Source: Bacteroidales bacterium
Lineage (GTDB): Bacteria > Bacteroidota > Bacteroidia > Bacteroidales > FEN-979
Assembly (NCBI GenBank): GCA_016926765.1
Contig: JAFGNY010000160.1
Coordinates: 1 to 6,624, forward strand
DNA length: 6,624 bases
Direction of reading: 5' to 3'
The notes under the pieces are model-generated. The model did not search any database and had not been told where the DNA came from. It saw only the letters and a list, made by a program, of their open reading frames with translations. Shown here piece after piece: positions 1-6,530 of this stretch. Position 1 is the stretch's first letter, and each line of letters begins with the position of its first letter. A program made the position numbers and the translations under genes.

Positions 1-34
1 CTCCCCACTGCCCACTGCCCACTGCCCACTGTCA
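1..34. repeat. ACTGCCC heptanucleotide array inside the glycosyltransferase gene
   Basis: Three exact ACTGCCC units start at 7, 14 and 21, followed by ACTGTCA at 28; bases 1-6 fit a further unit with one mismatch, so the array probably continues past the edge. On the coding (minus) strand it reads as VGSGQWA repeats. ACTGCCC in tandem has no stop codon in any of the six frames. Because the unit is 7 bp, one unit gained or lost shifts the frame while three restore it. Confidence 0.9.
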
Positions 35-212
35 ACTTCTTCATGAATTCTGTGACTACCCTCTCTGTAGCATCTGTCGAGGCATCATTCACGACAATGA
101 CCTCTTTCTCCAGGTTGTCGGGCAATTGAACAGCCATCACCCGTTCGAGGATCAGCGTGATGGTCTTCTCCTCGTTATATGCCGGGATCAGAATAGAAAG
201 TTTCTGGCTCAT
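1..212 (-). CDS. Family 2 glycosyltransferase, N-terminal part (runs off the left edge)
   Basis: Only the first 70 codons are present; the gene continues beyond base 1. The visible protein opens with the GT-A nucleotide-sugar-binding fold of family 2 glycosyltransferases: a first beta strand followed by LIPAYNEEKTI (residues 8-18), then VIVVNDASTDAT (residues 38-49), the second strand and the Asp-rich loop that binds the UDP/GDP sugar. This pattern resembles polyprenyl-phosphate sugar transferases (DPM1/GtrB-like), but the acceptor and sugar cannot be told from the fragment. The ATG at 212-210 lies 11 bp after the murF-alr stop behind an A-rich leader (GAACGAA), so it is probably the last visible gene of that operon. 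Oddity: from about residue 61 the protein becomes VGSGQWA heptapeptides encoded by a 7-bp tandem repeat, where the family normally continues toward the N-x-GKG region. I cannot tell whether the frame stays open beyond the edge, so this may be an intact gene with an insert or a broken one. Confidence 0.85.
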   Translation of the reverse strand, partial: MSQKLSILIPAYNEEKTITLILERVMAVQLPDNLEKEVIVVNDASTDATERVVTEFMKKLTVGSGQWAVG

Positions 213-223
213 TTCGTTCTGTA

Positions 224-2848
224 TTACTCGTAAAAATAGATCCGTTTCACCCGTCTCGAAATGCTGGCCATGATCTCATAGGGGATCGTTTGCAACATTT
301 CGGCCAGGCTGTAAACCGGTAAGGCATCTCCGAATACCACTACTTCATCTCCCTCTTCCACTTTCATGCCCGCTTGCACCAGGGAGGTAATATCCAGCAT
401 ACAGAGGTCCATACACACATTTCCCATCAACGGGACAGGTTGCCCCTGAATATGCATTTTCCCGATTCCATTGCCCAGGCGGCGGTTCAGTCCGTCGGCA
501 TAGCCTATCGGAACCAACGCGATCACCGTGTCTCGCTCGGCTACTCCTTTACGGTTGTATCCTACCGTTTCCCCTTTTCTGACCTGCTTGATCTGGGTGA
601 TCACCGTTCGTAAACGGCTGACATTCCGTAGGTTGTTTTGCTCTTCCTGATTGTATCCGATGCCATATAATCCGATTCCCAGCCGCACCATGTTAAGCTG
701 CATCTCAGGAAAGCGGCTGATCCCGGCTGAATTGAGGATGTGCAGCATCACCGGGTAATCCAGCATCCCGGTGATCCTGCCGCTCATCTCCAGGAACCGT
801 TCAAACTGTAAATGCGTAAAGACATCGTGCGACGGATCTTCGCTGGCAGCCAGATGTGAAAAGATGGACCTCACCCTGATCTGCGGATTCCGGTTAAGGC
901 GTTCGGTCAATCTTCCCAGGTCGGCATCACAGAAACCCAGCCGGTGCATGCCGGTATCGAGTTTGATGTGGATTCTGACTGTCTCTTTCGGCGAAATTTC
1001 ATTCCGTTTCATCGCCTCTTCAAACACGCCGAGAATACGGAAGCTGTATATCTCCGGTTCCAGGTTCCACGTAAGGAGATTATCCATGCTCTGCTCTTCC
1101 GCACTCATGACCATGATAGGCATGGTAATCCCTGCTTTGCGAAGTTCGACCCCCTCATCGGCATAGGCTACTGCCAGGTAATCGACCTGATGAAATTGTA
1201 AAAGGTTTGCGATCTCAAAACTACCGCTTCCGTAAGAAAAAGCTTTCACCATTGCCATAGTCCGGACTTCCGGCTTCAGCTTGGCTCTGAAGAAATTGAG
1301 ATTATACACCAGGGCATCGAGGTTGATCTCCAGCACCGTTTCATGTGCTTTCTGCTGCAAGGCCTGACTGATGCGCTCAAATCCAAACACACGGGCCCCC
1401 TTCAACAGGATCGTCTCATCGCGAAACGACGATAACGGCATGTGTGCCAGAAATGCATCCGTGTCGGGATAAAATACTTTTTGCATGGGGAACAGCTTCT
1501 GAAATTCCGATATCTCCTTGCCAATCCCGATGATCCTGTCGATGCGGTGGGAAGCGATGATGCCGGCAACCTCATGGTACAACTCTTCCGGGCTCCTGCC
1601 TGTTTGCAGGAAATCGGAGAGGATGATCGTTCGCTTCTGATGCTGTTTCTGCTGAGCGAGAAAATCCAGAGCGATCCCGAGCGAATGGATATCGTTCGTA
1701 TAGCTGTCGTTGATCAGCGAACAGTTATTGACTGCCTCTTTCAACTCCAGTCGCATAGCTACGGGAGCCAGGTTGGCGAAGTGAGACTCTACCCCCAAAC
1801 CCCCGAAAGGGGGCTTACTCCCCCTTTCGGGTGGGAATTTCTGCGAAGCAGTGCAACTCCCCTTTAGGGGATTTAGGGGTATCCTGCCTTGCACAAGAAG
1901 AAACGCCCAGCAATGTATGGCATTCTCGATTGAGGCATCATCGGTAAACGGGATCGTAATTTCATCTTCAATGTCTTCGCAGATGCCGGAGATACTGGTG
2001 GTTCCATTCCCTTTCCGGATCCGTGTGATCCGGAGGTTATCTTCTTCCCGTGGCCCCCAGGTAAACCGTTTCAGATGGATGTACTCCTCCGAGGCATCAA
2101 GCCGTTGGGTGATGATCAAATAATCTGACCGGTAGATGAGAACTGCTGCCTGGCGGAACAATTTCAGCTTCTCATCCACTTTTTCCTGCCAGCCTGAAAA
2201 ATGAGCGTCATGTGCCGGGCCTACTGTAGTAAAAATCCCGATATCGGGTTTGATCACCTCTTCCAGCCTCTCCATCTCACGGGGTTCAGAGATCCCCGCT
2301 TCAATGATTGCCAGGTTGTGGCGTTTGTCCATATTCCAGATCGATAAGGGAACCCCGATCTGGGAGTTAAAACTCTTCGGGCTTCTGATCACATCCACCC
2401 CGGGTGAAAGAAGCTGATACAGCCACTCCTTGACGATGGTCTTACCGTTACTTCCAGTGATGCCGACAACAGGATACTGAAACTGGTTCCGGTGAAAGGC
2501 GGCCAGTTTCTGCAGGGCTGCCAGCGTGTCGGGCACAACAATAAAAAGAGGATGCCAGATGCCCGATGCCGGATCCTGGATGTCCACTGCCCACTGCTTA
2601 CTGCCAACTGCCCACTGCCCACTACCCACTAAAAAACAACGTACCCCTCTTTTTGTCAGTTCCGGGATGTACCGGTGTCCGTCGTTTCGTTCACTTTTCA
2701 ACGCAATGAACATCGATTCACCGGGATGAACGAGACGACGGCTGTCAATCAGCAGCTCCCTGATTTCGTGATCACGGTCACGGGAGCCAAAAAGTTCTCC
2801 GCCAACGATCTCAGCAATTGTTTCTGCCTTATACCGGAAGGGACTCAT
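224..2848 (-). CDS. murF-alr: Bifunctional UDP-MurNAc-tripeptide:D-Ala-D-Ala ligase / alanine racemase
   Basis: Single 874-residue cytoplasmic protein joining two peptidoglycan steps. Residues 1 to about 495 are MurF, which adds D-Ala-D-Ala to UDP-MurNAc-tripeptide using ATP: P-loop GITGSNGKT at 129-137, SPKSFNSQIGVPLS at 156-169, DSYTND at 381-386. Residues about 503-874 are a fold-III PLP alanine racemase: PLP lysine K535 in AMVKAFSYGSG, K629 and R636 in IKLDTGMHRLGF, R722 in VRLGIGLYG, catalytic-face Y764 in VGYNRKG, IGYADG at 781-786, CMD at 812-814, and Y857. All key residues I can place from Geobacillus Alr are present, so both halves look functional. This fusion is known from Bacteroidota. 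It is longer than I expect (roughly 815-840 residues) because two repeat-derived segments lie in the MurF half: residues 73-100 (7-bp array) and 323-353 (palindromic element), both in frame. The start overlaps the pdxA stop as ATGA, implying translational coupling. Confidence 0.96.
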   Translation of the reverse strand: MSPFRYKAETIAEIVGGELFGSRDRDHEIRELLIDSRRLVHPGESMFIALKSERNDGHRYIPELTKRGVRCFLVGSGQWAVGSKQWAVDIQDPASGIWHPLFIVVPDTLAALQKLAAFHRNQFQYPVVGITGSNGKTIVKEWLYQLLSPGVDVIRSPKSFNSQIGVPLSIWNMDKRHNLAIIEAGISEPREMERLEEVIKPDIGIFTTVGPAHDAHFSGWQEKVDEKLKLFRQAAVLIYRSDYLIITQRLDASEEYIHLKRFTWGPREEDNLRITRIRKGNGTTSISGICEDIEDEITIPFTDDASIENAIHCWAFLLVQGRIPLNPLKGSCTASQKFPPERGSKPPFGGLGVESHFANLAPVAMRLELKEAVNNCSLINDSYTNDIHSLGIALDFLAQQKQHQKRTIILSDFLQTGRSPEELYHEVAGIIASHRIDRIIGIGKEISEFQKLFPMQKVFYPDTDAFLAHMPLSSFRDETILLKGARVFGFERISQALQQKAHETVLEINLDALVYNLNFFRAKLKPEVRTMAMVKAFSYGSGSFEIANLLQFHQVDYLAVAYADEGVELRKAGITMPIMVMSAEEQSMDNLLTWNLEPEIYSFRILGVFEEAMKRNEISPKETVRIHIKLDTGMHRLGFCDADLGRLTERLNRNPQIRVRSIFSHLAASEDPSHDVFTHLQFERFLEMSGRITGMLDYPVMLHILNSAGISRFPEMQLNMVRLGIGLYGIGYNQEEQNNLRNVSRLRTVITQIKQVRKGETVGYNRKGVAERDTVIALVPIGYADGLNRRLGNGIGKMHIQGQPVPLMGNVCMDLCMLDITSLVQAGMKVEEGDEVVVFGDALPVYSLAEMLQTIPYEIMASISRRVKRIYFYE
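1790..1881. repeat. 92-bp nested palindromic element inserted in murF
   Basis: The outer ends are inverted (TACCCC at the left, GGGGTA at the right). Inside lies a perfect 12-bp-arm hairpin, CCCGAAAGGGGG at 1802-1813 pairing with 1820-1831 around a 6-base loop. A small CTGC/GCAG stem follows at 1841-1851, and a CCCC-TTTA-GGGG stem at 1859-1870. The element is open in the murF frame and gives residues 323-353 (starting IPLNPLKG, ending GGLGV), a Pro/Gly/Lys-rich piece unlike flanking MurF. In layout it resembles a REP/MITE-like palindromic unit; I recall similar CCCCTAAA-rich units from other Bacteroidota, but the class assignment is inference. Confidence 0.85.
2551..2630. repeat. Hybrid 7-bp array in murF (GATGCCN then ACTGCCC-type units)
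   Basis: Eleven consecutive 7-bp units plus 3 bp run without a break of register. Units beginning at 2551, 2558 and 2565 are GATGCC plus A, C or G; those at 2572 and 2579 are degenerate (GATCCTG, GATGTCC); those from 2586 to 2621 are ACTGCCC or one- to two-base variants. The two unit types keep TGCC at the same place in the heptamer. The array is translated in frame as MurF residues 73-100, including GSGQWAV followed by GSKQWAV, in a linker just before the strand FIVVPDT. The second part is the same family as the array at 1-34. Confidence 0.88.
2845..2848 (-). other. ATGA stop-start overlap of pdxA and murF-alr
   Basis: The minus strand reads ATGA: the TGA ends pdxA and the ATG begins murF-alr. 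Such an overlap usually means termination-reinitiation coupling, which would tie output of the PLP-dependent racemase to that of the PLP-synthesis enzyme. The murF start is supported because MSPFRYKAETIAEIVGG is a normal MurF N-terminus. Confidence 0.8.
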
Positions 2849-3924
2849 TCGGTGCTGTTCTCTTTTGCCTGGTTTGGAGATTTCAGTGCATTGCTGAGAA
2901 GTTCTTTGTACTTCACCCTGTTTGTAAAGATATCGCCTCCCTGAAAGAGAGCATGTCTGAAAGCATTCGGGTTGGCCTGATTCTTTCCTGCAATATCAAA
3001 CGCTGTCCCGTGTGCCGGGGATGTTCTCACCACGGGCAGACCGGCAGTAAAATTCACCCCTTCGTCAAAGGATAAAAGTTTGAAAGGGATCATCCCCTGA
3101 TCGTGGTACATGGCAAGGATGGCATCAAACTCCCTGAAATTTGCTGTCCCGAAAAAACCGTCGGCCGGATAAGGGCCAAAAGCCAGAATACCATTTGTAA
3201 AAGCTTCGTCGATGGCCGGTTTGATTATCCGCTGATCCTCATCGCCAATCAGTCCGTCATCCCCGGCATGGGGGTTCAGGGCCAGAAGGGCGATCCTGGG
3301 TTTGATGATCCCGAAATCCTGTTTCAGAGATTCATTCAGCAGCTTTATTTTTCTGATAATCAGCTCGGCTGAGAGCGCTGCTGCAACCTGATTCAACGGA
3401 ATGTGCCCGGTAACCACTCCGATCCGGAAGCTGCGGGTCACCATCAGCATCAGGGAGTCATCTGCTTTGCAACGGTCAGCCAGGTATTCGGTATGGCCTG
3501 GGAAATGAAAATGTTCCGACTGGATGTTCTTTTTATTGATCGGGGCAGTCACCAACACGTCAATATTCCCTTTCAGCAAGTCGTCCATCGCCATTTCAAG
3601 CGCTTTGTAGGCCAGTTCTCCGGCGACAGGGGTTAAATTGCCCATATCGATCCGAATCTCCTCATCGACCACATTGAGGATATTGGGCCGTCGCGGGTGC
3701 GCCTGTTCCGCTTTTTTAATGATGTTAAAGTTCAGTTCATTGACCTCTGTTAGTTTCCGGTAATAGGACGCCACTTTTGAGGAACCGTAAAGGATGATGG
3801 TGTAGTTCTCTGCCAGGCGCTGGTCCTGGAGGGTCTTGAGGATTACCTCATAGCTGATGCCGTTGATATCGCCATGCGAGATGCCGATGCGAATGCGGAA
3901 TTCTTTATCTTGGGTTTGATCCAT
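2845..3924 (-). CDS. pdxA: 4-hydroxythreonine-4-phosphate dehydrogenase
   Basis: 359-residue cytoplasmic enzyme of the deoxyxylulose-phosphate-dependent vitamin B6 pathway. It oxidises 4-phosphohydroxy-threonine with NAD(P); the product is then condensed by PdxJ to pyridoxine phosphate. Family landmarks in order: GDINGISYEV near the N-terminus (residues 19-27), TAPINK (126-131), FPGHTE (141-146), the three metal-binding histidines H174 (GHIPL), H219 (NPHAG) and H274 (YHDQG), and TSPAHGTAFDIAGK (301-314). The 45- and 55-residue spacings between the histidines equal those of the E. coli enzyme (166, 211, 266). Length is slightly above the E. coli enzyme. The start follows pepA by 29 bp, a gap mostly filled by a TTACAT-type 7-bp array, with no clear Shine-Dalgarno site. 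The stop overlaps the murF-alr start by 4 bp. The C-terminal dozen residues are polar and probably disordered. Function is well supported; only the exact start is slightly uncertain. Confidence 0.96.
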   Translation of the reverse strand: MDQTQDKEFRIRIGISHGDINGISYEVILKTLQDQRLAENYTIILYGSSKVASYYRKLTEVNELNFNIIKKAEQAHPRRPNILNVVDEEIRIDMGNLTPVAGELAYKALEMAMDDLLKGNIDVLVTAPINKKNIQSEHFHFPGHTEYLADRCKADDSLMLMVTRSFRIGVVTGHIPLNQVAAALSAELIIRKIKLLNESLKQDFGIIKPRIALLALNPHAGDDGLIGDEDQRIIKPAIDEAFTNGILAFGPYPADGFFGTANFREFDAILAMYHDQGMIPFKLLSFDEGVNFTAGLPVVRTSPAHGTAFDIAGKNQANPNAFRHALFQGGDIFTNRVKYKELLSNALKSPNQAKENSTE

Positions 3925-3931
3925 AGTTTAC

Positions 3932-3959
3932 GTTACATTTTGCATGTTACATTTTACAT
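3932..3959. repeat. TTACAT-type heptanucleotide array at the pepA-pdxA junction
   Basis: Four 7-bp units (GTTACAT, TTTGCAT, GTTACAT, TTTACAT) fill most of the 29-bp gap and enter the end of pepA. On the transcribed minus strand each unit reads ATGTAA or a variant; since 7 is not a multiple of 3, tandem copies place TAA in every minus frame. The pepA stop at 3956-3954 and its final Met codon are part of the array, and the pdxA start lies 8 bp beyond it. Confidence 0.75.
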
Positions 3960-5381
3960 TTTCTTCATGTACTCCACCAAGAGTCTGACGCCAACGCCGG
4001 TTGCGCCCTGGCCGCGGTAGGAATCGCGTTTTTCAAGGAAAGCCGGTCCGGCTATATCCAGATGGATATAGGGATAGCTCGTGAACTTTTGCAGGAATTT
4101 TCCGGCCGTGATGGCGCCCGCTTCAGCTCCTCCCAGATTCTTCATATCGGCAACGGATGATTTAAGCGTTTCGGCATAGTCGTCCCATAACGGGAATTCA
4201 ACAATCCGTTCGAATACCTTGAATCCACATTCTTTCAGGAGATCAAATGCTTTTCCTGCATCCGACTGCATCCCTGCGATCGCCCTTGTTCCGATGGCCC
4301 TTACGGCAGAGCCGGTCAGGGTGGCAAGGTCGATGGTGAGTTCCGGGTCAAAACGTTTGGCATAGCTGAGGGCGTCGGCAAGGATCAGTCGCCCTTCGGC
4401 ATCCGTATCAATCACCTCCACCGTCAGGCCATTCTGCATCTTCAGGATATCACCTGAAACGATCGCCTGTGGCCCTGGCCAATTATCAGTCACCGGGATC
4501 AGGCCAACCACATGAACAGGAAGTTTCAATCCGGCGAATACAAGCATTGTGCCGGCTATCGCTGCTCCTCCTGCCATGTCGCTTTTCATGTTTTCCATAT
4601 TCTTCCCGGTCTTCAGGTTCATGCCCCCTGTATCATATATAATTCCTTTCCCGACAAGTACAATTGGTTTCTTGTTCTTAAACCGTGGAGGTTTGTATTC
4701 TAAGATGATGAAGTGCGGAGATTCATGACTCCCTTTGTTGACACCGAGAAGGCCGCCCATCTTCAGCGCTTCTATCTTCTTCCTGCTCAGAACCTCCACC
4801 TTGATCCCAGCTTTCTGGGCGGCGGATTCAACCTCACCGGCAAACGTTGCCGCCGTGAGATAGGAGTTAGGTTCATTGACCAGATCCCTTGTAAAATTCA
4901 GCCCGTCCAGTAACGTATTCAGGCCAGCGACTTCCTTTTTACCGGTTTTGCTGTAGAAGATGGCGATCTCACTGAGGCTGTTAGCTCCCTCCTTTTCCGT
5001 TTTGTACTTAAAAAACTGATAACTGCCCATGGCCATCCCTTCTGCCAGTGCCACCGCTTCCTGCTCTCTAAAGTTCACATCAAAGAGCGTGACCCGGGTA
5101 ACATGGTGTTGATTCAGAAACAACTGAATCTTATCCCCTGCCACCCTGCATTTCTCCAGTCGCTGGGAAAGATCCTTTTCCGGAGGGATAAATTGAATCA
5201 CTACCCAGTGATCCAACCGGTTAAACGGGATCATCTCCACCTTTTCCCCGTGTTGTTCGCTGATGAATGCAATCTCAGGAGTTGAAAAGAGTCCGGCGGG
5301 AAGCTTATCAGGTGATTCCGTAAGGAGCACCAGGTGATCCCCATATGTAAGCCCGGTAAGGGCAATGATTTTAGGGTGCAT
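3954..5381 (-). CDS. pepA: Leucyl aminopeptidase, M17 family
   Basis: 475-residue cytosolic two-metal exopeptidase that removes N-terminal residues such as leucine from peptides; family members are usually hexamers. The N-terminal third (about 1-155) is the poorly conserved macro-like domain and the rest is the catalytic domain. All active-site residues line up with E. coli PepA: K245, D250, K257 and D268 in the stretch VGKGIIYDTGG to MKSDMAGG, and D327, E329 and R331 in the signature DTDAEGRL (325-332). The first signature residue is Asp where the classic form is Asn; the metal ligands are unaffected. LTGSAV (355-360) and GATGVGVRLLVEY near the end also fit. The ATG lies behind an A-rich leader (AAGAAAAAAG) and a close match to the Bacteroidota -7 element. 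It is the first gene of the leftward operon. The last Met codon and the TAA stop lie inside a 7-bp repeat array. The symbol is by family; peptide specificity is not shown. Confidence 0.94.
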   Translation of the reverse strand: MHPKIIALTGLTYGDHLVLLTESPDKLPAGLFSTPEIAFISEQHGEKVEMIPFNRLDHWVVIQFIPPEKDLSQRLEKCRVAGDKIQLFLNQHHVTRVTLFDVNFREQEAVALAEGMAMGSYQFFKYKTEKEGANSLSEIAIFYSKTGKKEVAGLNTLLDGLNFTRDLVNEPNSYLTAATFAGEVESAAQKAGIKVEVLSRKKIEALKMGGLLGVNKGSHESPHFIILEYKPPRFKNKKPIVLVGKGIIYDTGGMNLKTGKNMENMKSDMAGGAAIAGTMLVFAGLKLPVHVVGLIPVTDNWPGPQAIVSGDILKMQNGLTVEVIDTDAEGRLILADALSYAKRFDPELTIDLATLTGSAVRAIGTRAIAGMQSDAGKAFDLLKECGFKVFERIVEFPLWDDYAETLKSSVADMKNLGGAEAGAITAGKFLQKFTSYPYIHLDIAGPAFLEKRDSYRGQGATGVGVRLLVEYMKKM

Positions 5382-5390
5382 CTTTTTTCT

Positions 5391-5398
5391 TACTTTTG
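5391..5398 (+). promoter_or_regulatory. Putative Bacteroidota -7 promoter element for mqnC
   Basis: Plus-strand TACTTTTG is an exact match to TAnnTTTG, 40 bp before the mqnC ATG. The predicted start would be near 5404, within a few bases of that predicted for pepA on the other strand. No convincing -33 element is visible and the surroundings are T-rich, so a chance match is possible. Confidence 0.35.
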
Positions 5399-5412
5399 AG
5401 GACTGAAGAGTG

Positions 5413-5420
5413 CAAAGTTA
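5413..5420 (-). promoter_or_regulatory. Putative Bacteroidota -7 promoter element for pepA operon
   Basis: On the minus strand this reads TAACTTTG followed by C, an exact match to the Bacteroidota consensus TAnnTTTG and close to its extended form TAnnTTTGC. It sits 31 bp before the pepA ATG, giving a short A-rich leader. I see no clear TTG-type -33 element at the usual distance, which lowers confidence. Confidence 0.5.
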
Positions 5421-5438
5421 GAAAAAAAACAGCGGGGA

Positions 5439-6530
5439 ATGCGGAGTTTAAATCAGATCACTGAAACAGCCCTTGCCGGTCAGTTTCCTGATATCAGCGA
5501 AGGGGTGCAACTCTTTACCGAAGCTCCTCTCCAAAACCTGATGGCGCTCGGTAACATCCTTCGGCAAAAACAACATCCTGACAACAAGGTGACCTGGATC
5601 ATCGACCGGAATGTAAACATTACCAATATTTGCCTTTCCGGATGCAAGTTTTGTAATTTTTACCGAACCGCCCATCAAGAGGATGCCTACATCACTACAT
5701 TGCATGAATACTTCCGGAAAATTGATGAGATGCAACAACTGGGAGGGAACCAGTTATTGCTTCAGGGGGGAATGCATCCCAGACTGGGATTGGATTTTTA
5801 CCAGCAGCTATTCCATGATCTGAAACAACATTTTCCCACTCTTCGCCTGCATGCACTTGGTCCTCCGGAGGTTGTTCATCTCGCCAATATGGAATCTCTC
5901 TCTTTCAAAGAGGTACTTCAGCAACTGGTGAACGCCGGATTGGATAGCTTACCCGGCGCCGGCGCTGAAATTCTTACCGAACGGGTGAGACGCTTCCTTT
6001 CTCCCGTTAAATGCAGTGCTCAGGAGTGGCTTGATGTGATGCGGGCGGCGCATGAACTCGATCTTACCACCTCGGCCACGATGATGTTTGGCCACATTGA
6101 AACTGTGGAGGAACGTGTGCAACATCTTATCGCGCTGCGCACCCTTCAGTCGGAAAAGCCTGCCGGTCATAAGGGGTTTCTGAATTTCATCCCATGGCCT
6201 TTTCAGGATGAAAATACCCTGCTGAAAGAAAAGTACGGAGTCACCAACAAAGTGACACCGGAAGAGTATATCAGGATGATCGCCCTCAGCCGCATCATGC
6301 TCCCGAACATTCCGCATATCCAGGCATCCTGGCTCACTGTAGGGAAAGAGACGGCGCAGCTTTCGCTCCATGCCGGGGCCAATGATTTCGGAAGCATCAT
6401 GATTGAAGAGAATGTCGTCTCTGTTGCCGGGGCAACCAATACCTTCGATGCACCAGGCATCCGGCAAGCCATCCGGGATGCCGGTTTCATCCCGGTACAA
6501 CGGGACCAGGATTTCCGGTATATCCCGTAG
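5439..6530 (+). CDS. mqnC: Dehypoxanthine futalosine cyclase (radical SAM, menaquinone synthesis)
   Basis: 363-residue radical-SAM enzyme that cyclises dehypoxanthinyl futalosine in the futalosine route to menaquinone. The [4Fe-4S] motif CxxxCxxC is C65, C69 and C72 in NICLSGCKFCNFYR, preceded by the MqnC-typical VTWIIDRNVNITN. Further landmarks: LLLQGGMHP (106-114), HALGPPE (138-144), SLPGAGAEIL (170-179), ATMMFGHIET (213-222), FIPWPFQ (250-256) and GANDFGS (313-319). The SLPGAGAE and FIPWPFQ blocks favour MqnC over MqnE (aminofutalosine synthase) and the F420 enzyme CofH, which share the fold. The ATG at 5439 is the only ATG start after an upstream in-frame TGA at 5397. It is transcribed away from pepA with a 57-bp gap. 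No other mqn gene is visible. The last codons (Ile, Pro) and the TAG stop overlap the first unit of a 23-bp tandem repeat, so the natural C-terminus may have been slightly altered by the repeat. Confidence 0.92.
   Translation: MRSLNQITETALAGQFPDISEGVQLFTEAPLQNLMALGNILRQKQHPDNKVTWIIDRNVNITNICLSGCKFCNFYRTAHQEDAYITTLHEYFRKIDEMQQLGGNQLLLQGGMHPRLGLDFYQQLFHDLKQHFPTLRLHALGPPEVVHLANMESLSFKEVLQQLVNAGLDSLPGAGAEILTERVRRFLSPVKCSAQEWLDVMRAAHELDLTTSATMMFGHIETVEERVQHLIALRTLQSEKPAGHKGFLNFIPWPFQDENTLLKEKYGVTNKVTPEEYIRMIALSRIMLPNIPHIQASWLTVGKETAQLSLHAGANDFGSIMIEENVVSVAGATNTFDAPGIRQAIRDAGFIPVQRDQDFRYIP

Noticed and set aside
374..613. Plus-strand open frames across the murF-alr region, including those at 771-1166 and 1442-1867
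   Set aside because: They lie opposite the strongly supported MurF-Alr coding strand and show no recognisable motifs.
1802..1831. Strong 12-bp-arm hairpin as an intrinsic terminator
   Set aside because: It lies inside the murF-alr frame and has no T-run after it on the transcribed strand; it is better explained as part of the palindromic element.
224..2848. Two separate genes (murF and alr) wrongly merged
   Set aside because: The frame is continuous through residues 490-505 with no stop or alternative start signal, and the fusion is known from Bacteroidota.
5439..6530. Identification as MqnE or F420 synthase subunit CofH
   Set aside because: The DRNVNITN lead into the cluster motif, SLPGAGAEIL and FIPWPFQ blocks fit MqnC better; CofH would also imply F420 synthesis, for which nothing else is seen.
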